Source: Desulfobotulus alkaliphilus (GTDB lineage: Bacteria > Desulfobacterota > Desulfobacteria > Desulfobacterales > ASO4-4). Taken from it: a DNA stretch of 64,000 nt. The position numbers and the translations under genes are program-made. The notes under the pieces were generated by a model. That model saw only the letters and a list, made by a program, of their open reading frames with translations, searched no databases and was not told where the DNA came from. Shown piece after piece: positions 26,832 to 37,039 of the stretch (positions within the stretch are counted from its first letter, which is position 1; each line of letters starts with the position of its first letter). Where the stretch lies: assembly GCF_007830435.1 (NCBI RefSeq), contig NZ_VLLC01000016.1, positions 15,103 to 79,102 on the forward strand, given 5' to 3'.

Positions 26832-28433
26832 TTAGGGATCTGCCCCATGGTGACTCCAGAATCTGAAGGCACTTTTCCCGGCGTTTTTTGCTTCATACAG
26901 GGCCATGTCCGCCCTCCTGAACAGCTCCCCGAAATTTTCGCTGTCATCCACATCAATGGCAATACCGATACTGACAGAAACGCGGGTGTGGGGGAACTGT
27001 TTCAACAGTACGCTGTCAAACCCTGTGAGGATTTTTTCTGCGTATTGACATGGGGCTTCGTTTTTTTTCATATCGGGCAGGACGATGGCAAATTCATCTC
27101 CACCAAGGCGGAACAGGTTATCGGCATGGAAAATCTGCTGAAGCAGGGTGGAGAAGGCAACCAGTATTCTGTCTCCCTCATCGTGGCCAAACTGATCGTT
27201 CACCTCCTTGAAGTTATCCAGATCTGCGAGCAGAAGGGCCGTACTGTGCTGGCAGGGCGTTTTTCTCATAAAGTCCTGAAGACTGCGCCTGTTGTTCAGT
27301 CCGGTGAGATGGTCCGTGTTGGCGTCCATGAGAAGCCGGTTTTTGTGGCTGTGTTCAAGGGTGATATCAACAAAGAGGTAGATGTAGCCTGCCAGTATGC
27401 CAAAAATATCCAGAAGCGGCTCGTTATGAATTTTCAGAACCGTATCCTGTGAAAGCATCAGCGTGTTTTCTTCCTCCTGTTCAATGATCCATTTTTTGCT
27501 TCGGGTGAACTTACGGCTTTCATCTATGAATGAATCTATCCTGCTTCCTGCCAGATCTCTTTGGTCCAGGGAAAAAAGCTCCATAAATTTCTGATTGATA
27601 AGGGTAATGATTTTATCCCTGTCGGCCACCATGACAGCAAAGGGGAGGCTTTCCATCAGAATTTTCAATTCAATCATCAGGTTCTGCAGGTCCGTAATGT
27701 CATGGGCGAAACCTACTGTGCCGATAACCCTTCCATCTTTGTCAAAGATGGGTGATTTGTAGGTTTTGAACTTCCGCAGCTCATCCTGACACTTGACCGT
27801 CTCATCAAAAAGGCAGGTTTCTTTTTTGTTAAGGACAATTTCTTCGGATTCAAGACAGACATATTCCCCTTTGGCATATTCTTCGGGTTCTATATCCCAG
27901 ATGTAATAATGGCCGCGGTCCTGAATCTGTTTTTTTGTTTTGTTCACGGCTTTACAGAAGCTGTTATTCACCTTGAGATGGGAGCCCCGTGCATCTTTGA
28001 ACCAGATGAGGTCAGGCAGGCTGTCTATCAGGGTATCAAGGTATCTTTGGGTGAGGGATGCGTCTTCGCTTTCTTTGATACCGTTCATTATTTTTTTGAA
28101 GGAAGAAAGTATTTTTTCTTCTGCGAAGGGTCTGACCCAGACCTGATCCAGAATATCGTGAACCTCTGCAAGCATATTTAGGTTTTCTGTGGTGAAGCAG
28201 CCAATCAGAAAACTATCTTTGTTTTTTTCACTATGTATCTTTTTTATGAAGCTGCTGTTGCTGGTGAAAGAATCAAGGATGATGACAGAACAGTCTGCCA
28301 GCCTCGCTCCGTTGGCGTGGGGCTGGCAGATGATCTCGTGTGAAAACTGTTCCAGCGGCCTAAGCTTTTTCAGGATGCTTTCAAGCTGTGGATCCTGTGC
28401 CAGAATGAAAATTTTCAGCAGGCGTTGATACAT
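26832..28433 (-). CDS. Diguanylate cyclase with degenerate receiver and two PAS domains
   Basis: This 533-residue cytosolic protein has residues 1-120 looking like a response-regulator receiver fold without the usual phospho-acceptor context. Two PAS domains follow (about 130-250, ending TVGFAHDITD, and 255-365, ending IYLFVDIT), then a GGDEF domain (about 375-525) with an intact active site RLGGDEFAIVLPD near 441-453. It should make c-di-GMP. The RxxD inhibitory site expected just before GGDEF is absent (FHAD), so product inhibition is probably lost. ATG follows CAGGAGCTGAGC. Confidence 0.9.
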   Translation of the reverse strand: MYQRLLKIFILAQDPQLESILKKLRPLEQFSHEIICQPHANGARLADCSVIILDSFTSNSSFIKKIHSEKNKDSFLIGCFTTENLNMLAEVHDILDQVWVRPFAEEKILSSFKKIMNGIKESEDASLTQRYLDTLIDSLPDLIWFKDARGSHLKVNNSFCKAVNKTKKQIQDRGHYYIWDIEPEEYAKGEYVCLESEEIVLNKKETCLFDETVKCQDELRKFKTYKSPIFDKDGRVIGTVGFAHDITDLQNLMIELKILMESLPFAVMVADRDKIITLINQKFMELFSLDQRDLAGSRIDSFIDESRKFTRSKKWIIEQEEENTLMLSQDTVLKIHNEPLLDIFGILAGYIYLFVDITLEHSHKNRLLMDANTDHLTGLNNRRSLQDFMRKTPCQHSTALLLADLDNFKEVNDQFGHDEGDRILVAFSTLLQQIFHADNLFRLGGDEFAIVLPDMKKNEAPCQYAEKILTGFDSVLLKQFPHTRVSVSIGIAIDVDDSENFGELFRRADMALYEAKNAGKSAFRFWSHHGADP

Positions 28434-29142
28434 GCTCAGCTCCTGTTTGCGGGGTATTTTTTTGATTCTGTAAATATGAGGGTTATGATGCAGTCAACAT
28501 TATTCTGCCATCATTTTTCTTTTTATGAAAGGAATTCTGATTATTGGATGAATTATAAAATAGTCATGTGTTATCTTGATGTGCCTGGAAAGAAGCTGGT
28601 ATGGTATTATATTCCGAATTTAGATTTCCACTGGATTCGATCCAATAATTCTGTGCAAAATTTTAAGGATTTCTTTATGACTTTCTATGTTCTTACCCGC
28701 CACAATTTTAAGGCTGCGGGTCTCAGATCCCGGGGGCATTTACGAAGACAGGGGAAGTCATCGGGGTTGCCAGTGTATGGCAGAGTCTGCCACCGTACGT
28801 CCGGAGGAAGGCTCTTTTTGAAAGATTTGGGAGTGGACGCCAAATAGTATTCGATTTATCACTGTTTTTTTATGGCATGCTTTATTTCTATCCATCAAAT
28901 GGATGCGCTTTTTTGTTGTAAGGATGAAGGTAAAAATATTTTTTTCAGGGATCTTTTTTAAGTTGTTCAGATGTGTTTGTATGCTTTCTGATTTTGAAAT
29001 TTGAAGAGAGCGCTTTCTTCAATCCATTGCAATGGGGGGCGGCACTTTCCCTGTGCTGAAAGCAGGCCGTTTCCCTTGGGATTGCTGCTCATAACGTTTA
29101 CCCGGAACAGATGTAAAAGCGATTATTTTTTAGAAAGATTAT
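28434..29142. other. 710-base intergenic region, no supported gene
   Basis: This AT-rich divergent spacer lies between the diguanylate cyclase and cardiolipin synthase genes. A 140-codon open frame on the plus strand has no ribosome site, odd composition and no recognisable motif, so I leave it out. It should contain both divergent promoters. A partial inverted repeat, TTGGATGAATTATAA and GGATTCGATCC, lies around 28543-28645. I recognise no RNA gene. Confidence 0.4.
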
Positions 29143-30567
29143 ATGCTTACAATTATTGCCATTGTTGTTTTCCTTGTGGAAGTGCTGGCCATTTTTATGG
29201 CTGTGCATGCTGTCATGTACGCAAGAAGTTCCCAGGGGGCCGTTGCGTGGATGATTGCCCTTATTACTTTTCCCTGGCTGACCATACCCCTGTATTTGAT
29301 TTTTGGAAGAAACAAGTTTCAGGGCTATGCTGAGGCCCTGCGCCAGGGGCAGCTTGAAAAAGTTGCTGAAAAACCGGATCATAAATTTTCTTTGGAAAAA
29401 TTCAGGGCCTTTCCCCAAGATAGCCAGAAAGAAACTTTCAGGCTTATGGAGAATCTTGCCCTTACCCCTTTTACGGATGGAAATCGGGCAAAACTTTTGA
29501 TTAATGGCAAAAATACCTTTGGAGCCATTTTTTCGGCGATTTCTGAGGCGGAAGATTATATTCTTCTGGAGTTTTTTATTGTTCGCCATGACTCTCTGGG
29601 AAAAGAGCTGCAGAATCTTCTGATTGCAAAAGCCGCACAGGGGGTAAGGGTTTACTTCCTTTATGATGAAATTGGCAGCCGTAAACTGAAATCCGCCTAT
29701 GGACGAAAGCTCAGGGCAGCGGGTGTACGTTTCCGGCCTTTTTTTACACGCAGGGGGCTGCTTAATCGGTTTCAGCTCAATTTCCGTAATCACCGTAAGA
29801 TTGTGGTCGTTGATGGTAAAAAAGCCTTTGTCGGTGGTCATAATGTTGGAAAAAAATATCTGGGAGGAGACCCGAGTTTCGGCTGCTGGCGGGATACCCA
29901 TATGGAGATTGAAGGGCCTTCGGTTATGGCTGTGCAAAGGGTATTTGAGGGAGATTGGTACTGGGCAACCAGAGAGCAGCTTTCTCTGAACTGGAAGGCA
30001 GAAAGGGTAACGGCACCGGGCATTCCCATGCTGGTACTTCCCACGGATCCGGCCCATCATCTGGAGGCATGCTCCCTTTTTTTTGTCAACCTCATCCTTG
30101 CGGCAAAGGAAAGGGTGTGGATTGCAAGTCCCTATTTTGTTCCCAATGATGCGGTCATGCAGGCTTTGCAGATGGCTGCGCTGAGGGGTGTGGATGTGCG
30201 GATTCTTCTGCCTTCACGCTCGGACTTCTGGCTTGTGCATCTGGCCAGTTATGCCTGTATTCAGAAGCTGGCCATGGAAGGTATCCGGATTTTTCGTTAT
30301 CAGCCCGGTTTTTTGCATCAGAAGGTAATTCTGGTGGATGATTATTTGTCTGGTGTGGGAACGGCCAATGCGGATAACCGTTCCTTTCATCTGAATTTTG
30401 AGATTACACTGGTTGCTGCGGATAAGGGTATGGCATCTCAGGTCTCCCGCATGCTGGAGAAGGATTTTGAGGTTTCTTGGGAAGTGGATGGCCGCAGGCT
30501 TCCCCGGCCGGAGTGGTTTTTTCGTTTTGCCGTGCGCTTTGCCAGTCTTTTTTCCCCTGTTCTGTAA
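29143..30567 (+). CDS. cls: Cardiolipin synthase
   Basis: This 474-residue phospholipase D-family enzyme has two N-terminal membrane segments (about 1-25 and 32-55) and two HKD catalytic motifs: HRKIVVVDG near residue 218 and HQKVILVDD near 392, each followed by the expected Gly/Asn residues (GGHN, GTANADNRSF). It condenses phosphatidylglycerol into cardiolipin in the inner membrane. The start is preceded by AGAAAGATT. It has standard length and stands alone. Confidence 0.92.
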   Translation: MLTIIAIVVFLVEVLAIFMAVHAVMYARSSQGAVAWMIALITFPWLTIPLYLIFGRNKFQGYAEALRQGQLEKVAEKPDHKFSLEKFRAFPQDSQKETFRLMENLALTPFTDGNRAKLLINGKNTFGAIFSAISEAEDYILLEFFIVRHDSLGKELQNLLIAKAAQGVRVYFLYDEIGSRKLKSAYGRKLRAAGVRFRPFFTRRGLLNRFQLNFRNHRKIVVVDGKKAFVGGHNVGKKYLGGDPSFGCWRDTHMEIEGPSVMAVQRVFEGDWYWATREQLSLNWKAERVTAPGIPMLVLPTDPAHHLEACSLFFVNLILAAKERVWIASPYFVPNDAVMQALQMAALRGVDVRILLPSRSDFWLVHLASYACIQKLAMEGIRIFRYQPGFLHQKVILVDDYLSGVGTANADNRSFHLNFEITLVAADKGMASQVSRMLEKDFEVSWEVDGRRLPRPEWFFRFAVRFASLFSPVL

Positions 30568-30616
30568 AAAAACATGAAACCCTGAGGGTATTTTAAGCTT
30601 CCGGTCGTTTTTTCGT

Positions 30617-30862
30617 TCAGGAATCTGATTTTTTATGGATTCTGTCCCGGTCAGCCTTGATCCGGAAAAAGGAGATCAGGGCAAAGGTGAGACTGAAGAG
30701 GATAATGAAGTTGGCAGCAAAGAAAAAAAGAATGAAATAACCGGGTTCTTCCAGCAGGTAGGCCAGACGCAGGACATGGACACCAAAGAGGCCAAAGCCA
30801 AGGGAAACAAGCATGAGAAAAGCGTAAAAAAGCTGATAGGGAGAAGAAAAAAAACTTTTCAT
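30617..30862 (-). CDS. Small two-helix membrane protein, unknown
   Basis: This 81-residue protein has two hydrophobic segments (about 10-35 and 42-68). Its N-terminus is short and polar and its C-terminus is basic and charged (RIKADRDRIHKKSD). AGGT lies upstream of ATG but the spacing is long. It is convergent with cls and divergent from rsmG. No family is recognised. Codon use and the hydrophobic pattern support a real gene. Confidence 0.55.
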   Translation of the reverse strand: MKSFFSSPYQLFYAFLMLVSLGFGLFGVHVLRLAYLLEEPGYFILFFFAANFIILFSLTFALISFFRIKADRDRIHKKSDS

Positions 30863-30969
30863 GCGATAATTTTTACCTTTTATATGTGATGTCAGGGTTC
30901 TGGTTTAAAAAAAAGTGTAACGTGTTTTTGATTTTAAAAGTTGAAGATTAAAAGTTACGGAGTAATTAT

Positions 30970-31150
30970 TCAGCACCTTTTATTCCGAACTACCAATGCT
31001 GTAGTTACAGCAGCTTCATACTGTTGCAAGGCTCCGTGGCTATTTGCAAGTGACATTGCAATCGTTTCGGCGTCACGGGCAAATAGCCTGGGGCCTGTGC
31101 ATCTGTCTTGCAGGTATGATACTTGGAAAACCGTGCTGAACAGTTACGTT
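30970..31150 (+). repeat. Nested-palindrome repeat, internally deleted (copy 2)
   Basis: The outer arms of the long element at 41480-41815 are present, but its central ~150 bases are missing. The join lies between CGTTTCGG and CGTCACGG. The remaining core is a 17-bp stem, 31038-31054 with 31072-31088 (GGCTATTTGC.../...GCAAATAGCC), with two mismatches and a 17-base loop. It fills the upstream region of rsmG and has the same orientation as copy 1. Confidence 0.75.
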
Positions 31151-31225
31151 ACGGAATCTTATTGAAAATCTAAAGATCTGTAAATGAATTAACAGGAATG
31201 ATTATGGAAAAAAGGGGATGAAACC

Positions 31226-31909
31226 ATGCAGGCAGGAGACAGCCTATGGTGTGAAAAGGTAAAAGAAGGTGCCGCACTCATGGGCCTGTATCCGGCCCCG
31301 GAAGTGCTGGAAGGTTTGGCCCTGCATGTCAGGAACCTGATTCTGTGGAACAAAAAAATTAATCTGACGGCCATTACAGATCCTCTGGAAGTAGCGGAAA
31401 AACATGTGCTGGATTCCCTTACCCTCACTGCCCATCTGCCTGCTGGCGGCAGGGTGCTGGATATGGGAAGCGGGGGCGGTTTCCCCGGTCTGGTTATGGC
31501 TCTCATGCGCCCGGATCTGGATGTACTGATGGTGGACAGTGTGCAGAAAAAAATGGTCTTTGTGCAGGATGTGATCCGCTCCCTGAAACTTGCCAATGCC
31601 AGCGCCCTGCATACCCGTGTGGAATCTTTGGATGCCGGTGATTTTTCCTGTGTGGTTTCAAGGGCCTTTACTTCTCTGGAACGTTTTGTTTCCTTAAGTC
31701 TTCCCTTTCTGGCGTCATCGGGAAGTATCATTGCCATGAAAGGTCCCGATGGAAGGGATGAAACAGCGGCGGCAGCCCCCATGTTTCCTGAGCTTGCCAT
31801 GGAATGCCGGACCTATGGTCTGCCCTTTGGCGGTGGGGAGCGTTCCCTGGTGCTTATCCGGCGGCGGGAGGCTATGCCTTCCTTGACAGCATCGGGCAAG
31901 ATGGCTTAG
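31226..31909 (+). CDS. rsmG: 16S rRNA (guanine-527-N7)-methyltransferase
   Basis: This 227-residue class I SAM methyltransferase of the GidB family has motif I VLDMGSGGGFPGL (about residues 77-89) and the N-terminal RsmG pattern NLILWNKKINLTAITDP. It methylates G527 in the 530 loop of 16S rRNA. Loss of it causes low-level streptomycin resistance in other bacteria. GGGGATGAAACC precedes ATG. It is not next to mnmG or parAB as in many genomes. It lies just ahead of ileS. Confidence 0.93.
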   Translation: MQAGDSLWCEKVKEGAALMGLYPAPEVLEGLALHVRNLILWNKKINLTAITDPLEVAEKHVLDSLTLTAHLPAGGRVLDMGSGGGFPGLVMALMRPDLDVLMVDSVQKKMVFVQDVIRSLKLANASALHTRVESLDAGDFSCVVSRAFTSLERFVSLSLPFLASSGSIIAMKGPDGRDETAAAAPMFPELAMECRTYGLPFGGGERSLVLIRRREAMPSLTASGKMA

Positions 31910-31995
31910 ATATTCCAGCCTTATATATAAGGTAGCATCAGAATAATACCGTGTCATCGACACTTTACCCTTTGAATACTGGAGAGTATTTTCCC

Positions 31996-34779
31996 ATGGA
32001 TTATAAAAAAACCCTGAATCTTCCGGTAACGGATTTCCCCATGAAAGCAGGCCTGACACAGCGGGAACCTGTACAGCTGGCAGACTGGGAAAAAAAGAAT
32101 CTTTATGCAAAAATCCGGTCCGCCAGTGCGGGCCGTCCTCAATTTATCCTGCACGACGGACCTCCCTATGCCAACGGCAATATTCATATCGGCACGGCCC
32201 TGAATAAAATTCTGAAAGATATTATAGTACGTTCCCGGCAGATGGCTGGCTTTGATGCGCCCTATGTACCGGGCTGGGACTGCCATGGCCTTCCCATTGA
32301 ACACAACGTGGATAAAAAGCTCGGGAAGAAAAAGGAAGAGATGAGTACGGTACAGATCCGTCAGCAGTGCCGGAGCTATGCTGAGAATTTCCTGGATGTT
32401 CAGCGGGAGGAGTTCAAACGGCTGGGGGTGATGGGGGAATGGGAGAATCCCTATCAGACCATGGCCTTTGCCTATGAGGCGGCCATTGCAAAGGCCTGTG
32501 GCCTTTTTGCCCTGAACGGAGGTCTGTATCGTGGAAAAAAACCCATCCACTGGTGCTGCAGTTGTCAGACCGCCCTGGCCGAGGCGGAAATTGAGCACAG
32601 GGACGAGCGATCCCCCTCCATTTTTGTGGCCTTTCCCCTGAAAAAGGATATGGGCCTTGGCAAGCCTGTGGATATGCTGATCTGGACCACAACACCCTGG
32701 ACCATCCCCGCCAACTTAGGTATCTGTCTGCACCCGGATTTTATCTATGCGGCAGTGGACATGGGTGATCGCATCCGCATTGTGGCCAAAGATATGGCCG
32801 AAGATCTCATGAAAAGTTTTGGTGTGGAAAATTTCTCCCTTGCAGGGGAGTGGACGGGAAAAGAGCTTGAAAATCTTGAGTGTACCCACCCGTTTTATGA
32901 CCGTATCTCCCCTGTGATCATGGGAGAGCATGTTACCCTTGAAGCGGGAACCGGATGTGTACATACGGCACCCGGCCATGGTGCCGATGACTACATTGTG
33001 GGCGGGCGTTATGGCCTTGAGCCCTATTCCCCCGTGGAAGACAACGGCTGTTACACCGAAGAGGTGGGTGAAGATCTGGCGGGTGTCTTTGTCTTTAAAG
33101 CCAATGAAATGGTGATGGAAAAGCTTGCCTCAGCCGGGCATCTGGTGCATCGCATGGACATGGCCCACAGCTATCCCCACTGCTGGCGGTGTAAAAAACC
33201 GGTGATTTTCCGGGCCACTCCCCAGTGGTTCATATCCATGGAAAACAATGAACTCCGGAAAAAGGCCTTAGAGGAAATTGACAGGGTGCAGTGGATTCCC
33301 AAATGGGGCAGGGAGCGAATTTTTGGCATGATTGCCAACAGACCGGACTGGTGTGTTTCACGGCAGCGTTCCTGGGGTGTTCCCATCCCCATGTTCTATT
33401 GTGAGGACTGCGGCAGTCTGTTCATGAATAAAGAGACCCTGGACCGGATTTATGAAACCTTCCTTGAAAAGGGAGCGGATGTCTGGTTTGAGCAGGAGGC
33501 TGCCCATTTTCTTGCGGGTGAAGCAAAATGCTGCGACTGCGGTTCCTCCCGTTTTGTGAAGGAAAACGATATTCTGGATGTATGGTTTGATTCCGGTGTG
33601 AGCCATCTGGCTGTTCTGGAGGAAAGAAAGGAGGTGCTTTCATGGCCTGCCGACCTCTACCTTGAGGGCAGTGATCAGCACAGGGGGTGGTTCCACAGTT
33701 CCCTCCTCACCTCCGTGGGGCTGAAGGATAAAGCCCCTTACCGTGCGGTGCTGACCCATGGTTTTGTGGTGGATGGTGAAGGACGGAAGATGTCCAAATC
33801 CGTGGGCAATGTCATTGCACCGGAAAAGGTGATCAAGCAGCATGGTGCGGAAATCCTTCGTCTCTGGGTGGCGTCATCGGACTACAAGGATGATGTGCGC
33901 ATTTCAGATAATATTCTGCGTCAGCTCTCCGAAGCCTATCGCCGTATCCGCAATACCTGCCGTTTTCTCATCAGCAATCTCTATGATTTTAATCCTTCGG
34001 AACACAGCGTGGCGGATGGCGACCTGACGGAACTGGACCGCTATGCCCTGCATCGTCTGGATCAGCTGACGGGCCGGGTGGAAAAGGCCTACGATAATTA
34101 TGGTTTCCATACCATTTACCATGGTCTGCATAATTTCTGTACTTTAGATCTTTCCGCCTTTTATCTGGATATTCTCAAGGACCGCCTCTACACGGAAGCG
34201 GCATCTGGCCCCCTCCGCCGCAGTGCCCAGACAGCGATGTTCCGCATTGTGGATGGCCTTGTGCGCATGATGGCACCCATCCTTCCCTTTACCGCAGAAG
34301 AGGTCTGGACCCATATGCCCCTCTGGCCGGATAAGGAAGAAAGTGTGCATCTGGCAGCCATGCCGAAGGTTAAGGGCTTGGCCGATGACAAGCTGGTTGC
34401 CCGCTGGGAGGGGCTTGCCCGCATCCGTTCCGAGGTGCTGAAGGTGCTGGAACTGGCCCGCAGGGAAAAAACCATCGGGCATCCTCTGGATGCGGAGGTG
34501 CTTCTGGCGGCCAGTGGTGAGACGGCTGCGTTGCTGGCAGGCTTTGACACCGCCCTGCTGAAAAATGTTTTCATCGTCAGTGCCGTGACCCTAAAAGAAA
34601 GCACCGAGGGCCTTGCGCCTGCCGCAGATTCTGAAGAGCTTTTCATCGGTGTTGTCCGGGCCGGTGGTGAAAAGTGTGTGCGCTGCTGGGTCCGGGATGC
34701 CAGTGTGGGGCATTCTTCTGATCATCCCGAGGTCTGTGAACGCTGCATCAAGGCGATGGAAACCATGGAAATGGTATAA
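31996..34779 (+). CDS. ileS: Isoleucine--tRNA ligase
   Basis: This class Ia synthetase of about 927 residues has a HIGH motif in [15 protein letters not shown] (57-71), a CP1 editing domain (about 190-400), a KMSKS motif (about 598-602) and a C-terminal zinc site CVRCW...CERC (893-917). This layout is the common bacterial form. The frame is open 15 codons upstream. I chose ATG 31996, preceded by GGAGAGTATTTTCCC. lspA follows 113 bases later, the usual ileS-lspA arrangement. Confidence 0.97.
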   Translation: MDYKKTLNLPVTDFPMKAGLTQREPVQLADWEKKNLYAKIRSASAGRPQFILHDGPPYANGNIHIGTALNKILKDIIVRSRQMAGFDAPYVPGWDCHGLPIEHNVDKKLGKKKEEMSTVQIRQQCRSYAENFLDVQREEFKRLGVMGEWENPYQTMAFAYEAAIAKACGLFALNGGLYRGKKPIHWCCSCQTALAEAEIEHRDERSPSIFVAFPLKKDMGLGKPVDMLIWTTTPWTIPANLGICLHPDFIYAAVDMGDRIRIVAKDMAEDLMKSFGVENFSLAGEWTGKELENLECTHPFYDRISPVIMGEHVTLEAGTGCVHTAPGHGADDYIVGGRYGLEPYSPVEDNGCYTEEVGEDLAGVFVFKANEMVMEKLASAGHLVHRMDMAHSYPHCWRCKKPVIFRATPQWFISMENNELRKKALEEIDRVQWIPKWGRERIFGMIANRPDWCVSRQRSWGVPIPMFYCEDCGSLFMNKETLDRIYETFLEKGADVWFEQEAAHFLAGEAKCCDCGSSRFVKENDILDVWFDSGVSHLAVLEERKEVLSWPADLYLEGSDQHRGWFHSSLLTSVGLKDKAPYRAVLTHGFVVDGEGRKMSKSVGNVIAPEKVIKQHGAEILRLWVASSDYKDDVRISDNILRQLSEAYRRIRNTCRFLISNLYDFNPSEHSVADGDLTELDRYALHRLDQLTGRVEKAYDNYGFHTIYHGLHNFCTLDLSAFYLDILKDRLYTEAASGPLRRSAQTAMFRIVDGLVRMMAPILPFTAEEVWTHMPLWPDKEESVHLAAMPKVKGLADDKLVARWEGLARIRSEVLKVLELARREKTIGHPLDAEVLLAASGETAALLAGFDTALLKNVFIVSAVTLKESTEGLAPAADSEELFIGVVRAGGEKCVRCWVRDASVGHSSDHPEVCERCIKAMETMEMV

Positions 34780-34892
34780 TTTTACCCCTGCTCCGGCAGG
34801 CTGCGAAGGGGTCATGGTTTCGTAAAAGGCCATTGCAGCCAGCCGGAGTGCCGGGAATCTGCTTCATACCCCATGGCAGAAACAGGAGTTCC

Positions 34893-35384
34893 ATGATTAA
34901 TCAAAGAATCGTTTTTCTTCTCTGGGTAGCCAGTTTTGTGGTGCTCACAGATCAGGTGACCAAGCACCTTGTGCATACGGGCATGGCCTATGGCAGTACC
35001 ATTCCTTTGATTCCCGGCCTTTTTGATCTGACCCATGTACACAATCCCGGGGGAGCCTTCGGTTTCCTTGCGGGGCAGAGTGAGCTGATCCGTAAGATAG
35101 TCTTTATTTTTGTTTCCGGTCTTGCCACCCTGATGATTCTCTATTTTTATCACAGAACGCCCATGAATTTTCTGTGGCTGAGGACAGGGCTGGCCCTGAT
35201 ATTCGGCGGGGCTGTGGGGAACATGACCGACCGCATACGATTTGGTTATGTGATTGATTTTTTTGATGTGTACTGGAAAACCTGGCACTGGCCGGCCTTT
35301 AATGTGGCGGATTCGGCCATCTGTGTGGGGATGGGTATTTTTGTTTTCCATGTACTGTTTAAAAAACTGCCCGAGGGTTTTTAG
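34893..35384 (+). CDS. lspA: Lipoprotein signal peptidase (signal peptidase II)
   Basis: This 163-residue inner-membrane aspartic protease has four membrane segments and removes signal peptides from prolipoproteins. The catalytic aspartates are in GNMTDRIRFGYVIDFF and FNVADSAICVG. ATG 34893 has CAGGAGTTCC upstream, so the longer open frame from 34833 is not used. It pairs with ileS. A hairpin repeat lies 50 bases after the stop. Confidence 0.95.
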   Translation: MINQRIVFLLWVASFVVLTDQVTKHLVHTGMAYGSTIPLIPGLFDLTHVHNPGGAFGFLAGQSELIRKIVFIFVSGLATLMILYFYHRTPMNFLWLRTGLALIFGGAVGNMTDRIRFGYVIDFFDVYWKTWHWPAFNVADSAICVGMGIFVFHVLFKKLPEGF

Positions 35385-35434
35385 CCCCCGTTTCTGCTAT
35401 TGTGCTGCCTGTTCAATAAAGATGTAAGCTTTAA

Positions 35435-35505
35435 CAAGGTGCAAAGGCCTTTTGTGAGTGACATTGCAATTGTTTTGCGTCACGAACAAATGGCCTTTGC
35501 ACTTG
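35435..35505. repeat. Minimal palindromic element (copy 3)
   Basis: A 71-base imperfect hairpin: CAAGGTGCAAAGGCC pairs with GGCCTTTGCACTTG (one bulged G), continued by TTTGT/ACAAA and GTGAC/GTCAC, around ATTGCAATTGTTTTGC. The loop and inner stem match copy 2, while the outer stem differs in sequence but keeps its pairing. It lies between lspA and holA. No U-tract follows. Confidence 0.7.
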
Positions 35506-35601
35506 ATTTCACTCAGACATTCCTTGAACATTGCCCGGCAATGAAAGGGAAACAATCCATAGAAAGCATCCGGGGGGAATCTCCTTCGGGGAGTATTTTA
35601 C

Positions 35602-36999
35602 ATGGTGGAAATTCGTTATACGGAGCTGCCTGCGGCTTTGCATGGACAGGAGAAGGACGGTTTTTTTCCTGTCTATCTGATTCACGGGGAGTCTTTTCTC
35701 TGTGACAATGCCGTGGACAGGCTGGCTGCCGCCCTTGGTCCCAGAGAGGCCTTTGAGCTCCTTGAAGGGGAGCAGGTGAGGCTGCGGGATGCCCTGGAAG
35801 AGGTCAGTACCTTTTCCCTTTTTGCCAGCGGTAAGGTGGTGGGGCTTTCCGGGGCGCGGATTTTTGATTCCGTCAGTGAGGCCCAGACACTGGCGGAAAA
35901 AGCGGAAAAAGCAGCCCTGAAGGGTAAGACAAAGCAGGCCATTCCCTTTTTTTTACGATATCTTGCTTTAAAGGGAATGACTCTGGAATCCCTTGTGTCT
36001 TCGGGGGGGAAAAAAAAGAAGATCGCTGAAAAAGACGCATGGATGCAGTCTCTGGCAGAGGCCTGTCTGCAAAAGGGTTTGAAAGTACCTGATTCCATGG
36101 ATGAGGGGGAGCTTCTTTTAAGGGCCATTGAAAAGGGTTTTCCTGCAGGGCACCATCTGCTGATTACCGTGGATCAGGTGGACAGGCGCAGGGTGCTTTA
36201 TAAAAAACTTGCCGCATTGGCCTGTGTGGTGGATTGCAGTGTGCCTTCGGGAAACCGGCGGCAGGACCGTGAAGCCAGAGACGAAATGATGCGGGAGTGT
36301 CTGGTCGGGGTTCTGGGCAGGGCGGGTAAAACCATTGATCCCAGAGCAGCCAGCCGTCTTCTGGAACTGACGGGTTTTGACCTGCGCATGCTTGTGGCCA
36401 ACCTTGAAAAGCTGTCGGATTTTGCGGGGGACCGGAAGGGTATTACCCTTAAGGATGTGGAGGAGGTTCTGGTCCGTACCCGTCAGGACCCCATTTTTGT
36501 TTTTACGGGGGCCGTTGCGGACAGGAATGTCTCCGAAGCCCTTTTTTCCCTTGCGGGCCTCATCAAAGACGGCATGCATCCCCTGCAGGCCCTTTCCGCA
36601 CTGGTGAATCAGTTCAGAAAACTTGTGGTGGCCAAGGATTTTCTCATTTCCCCTGCGGGAAAAGGCTGGACCCGGCGCATGGCCTATGATGGTTTCACCC
36701 GTTTTGTTTTGCCCGCCCTTCTGGAACATGAGGCGGCCCTTAAAGCCATGCGTCAGGAGTGGGAGGATGGCGGTGGGGGGGCAGCCAAATCAACGGATCT
36801 TGGAATTGCCGGGAATGGTAAAAATCCCTATCCCGTGTATCAGGCCCTTTTGCGGGCCGAGCGTTTTGAAAGGCGGGAGCTGGAGCAGGCCATGGCAATC
36901 CTTGCGGAGGCGGATCTGCGTATCAAGTCCGGTATGGATGCAACGAGGGTTCTGGAATCTGCCATCCTGCGCATGGGGCCGGGCTCAGGGGCCGCATAA
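35602..36999 (+). CDS. holA: DNA polymerase III subunit delta
   Basis: This 465-residue clamp-loader delta subunit opens with FFPVYLIHGESFLCDNAVD. A typical core follows (TGFDLRMLVANLEKLSDFAG, then DPIFVFTGAVADRN) and a C-terminal collar domain. It is about 120 residues longer than E. coli HolA. The extra length is mostly a lysine-rich insertion near residues 110-165, between the first two domains. It helps load the sliding clamp during replication. The start has GGGGAG nine bases upstream. It has its own transcript between lspA and pyk. Confidence 0.85.
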   Translation: MVEIRYTELPAALHGQEKDGFFPVYLIHGESFLCDNAVDRLAAALGPREAFELLEGEQVRLRDALEEVSTFSLFASGKVVGLSGARIFDSVSEAQTLAEKAEKAALKGKTKQAIPFFLRYLALKGMTLESLVSSGGKKKKIAEKDAWMQSLAEACLQKGLKVPDSMDEGELLLRAIEKGFPAGHHLLITVDQVDRRRVLYKKLAALACVVDCSVPSGNRRQDREARDEMMRECLVGVLGRAGKTIDPRAASRLLELTGFDLRMLVANLEKLSDFAGDRKGITLKDVEEVLVRTRQDPIFVFTGAVADRNVSEALFSLAGLIKDGMHPLQALSALVNQFRKLVVAKDFLISPAGKGWTRRMAYDGFTRFVLPALLEHEAALKAMRQEWEDGGGGAAKSTDLGIAGNGKNPYPVYQALLRAERFERRELEQAMAILAEADLRIKSGMDATRVLESAILRMGPGSGAA

Positions 37000-37039
37000 G
37001 GCAAGGGGGCTGTAAATACATAGTCTGAAAGGTCTTTTC

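Noticed and set aside
26511-27452. 313-codon plus-strand open frame
   Set aside because: It runs through the end of the YitT gene and antisense to the diguanylate cyclase, both well supported.
28425-28847. 140-codon open frame between the cyclase and cardiolipin synthase genes
   Set aside because: It overlaps the cyclase ribosome site, lacks its own ribosome site and has an irregular composition with no motif.
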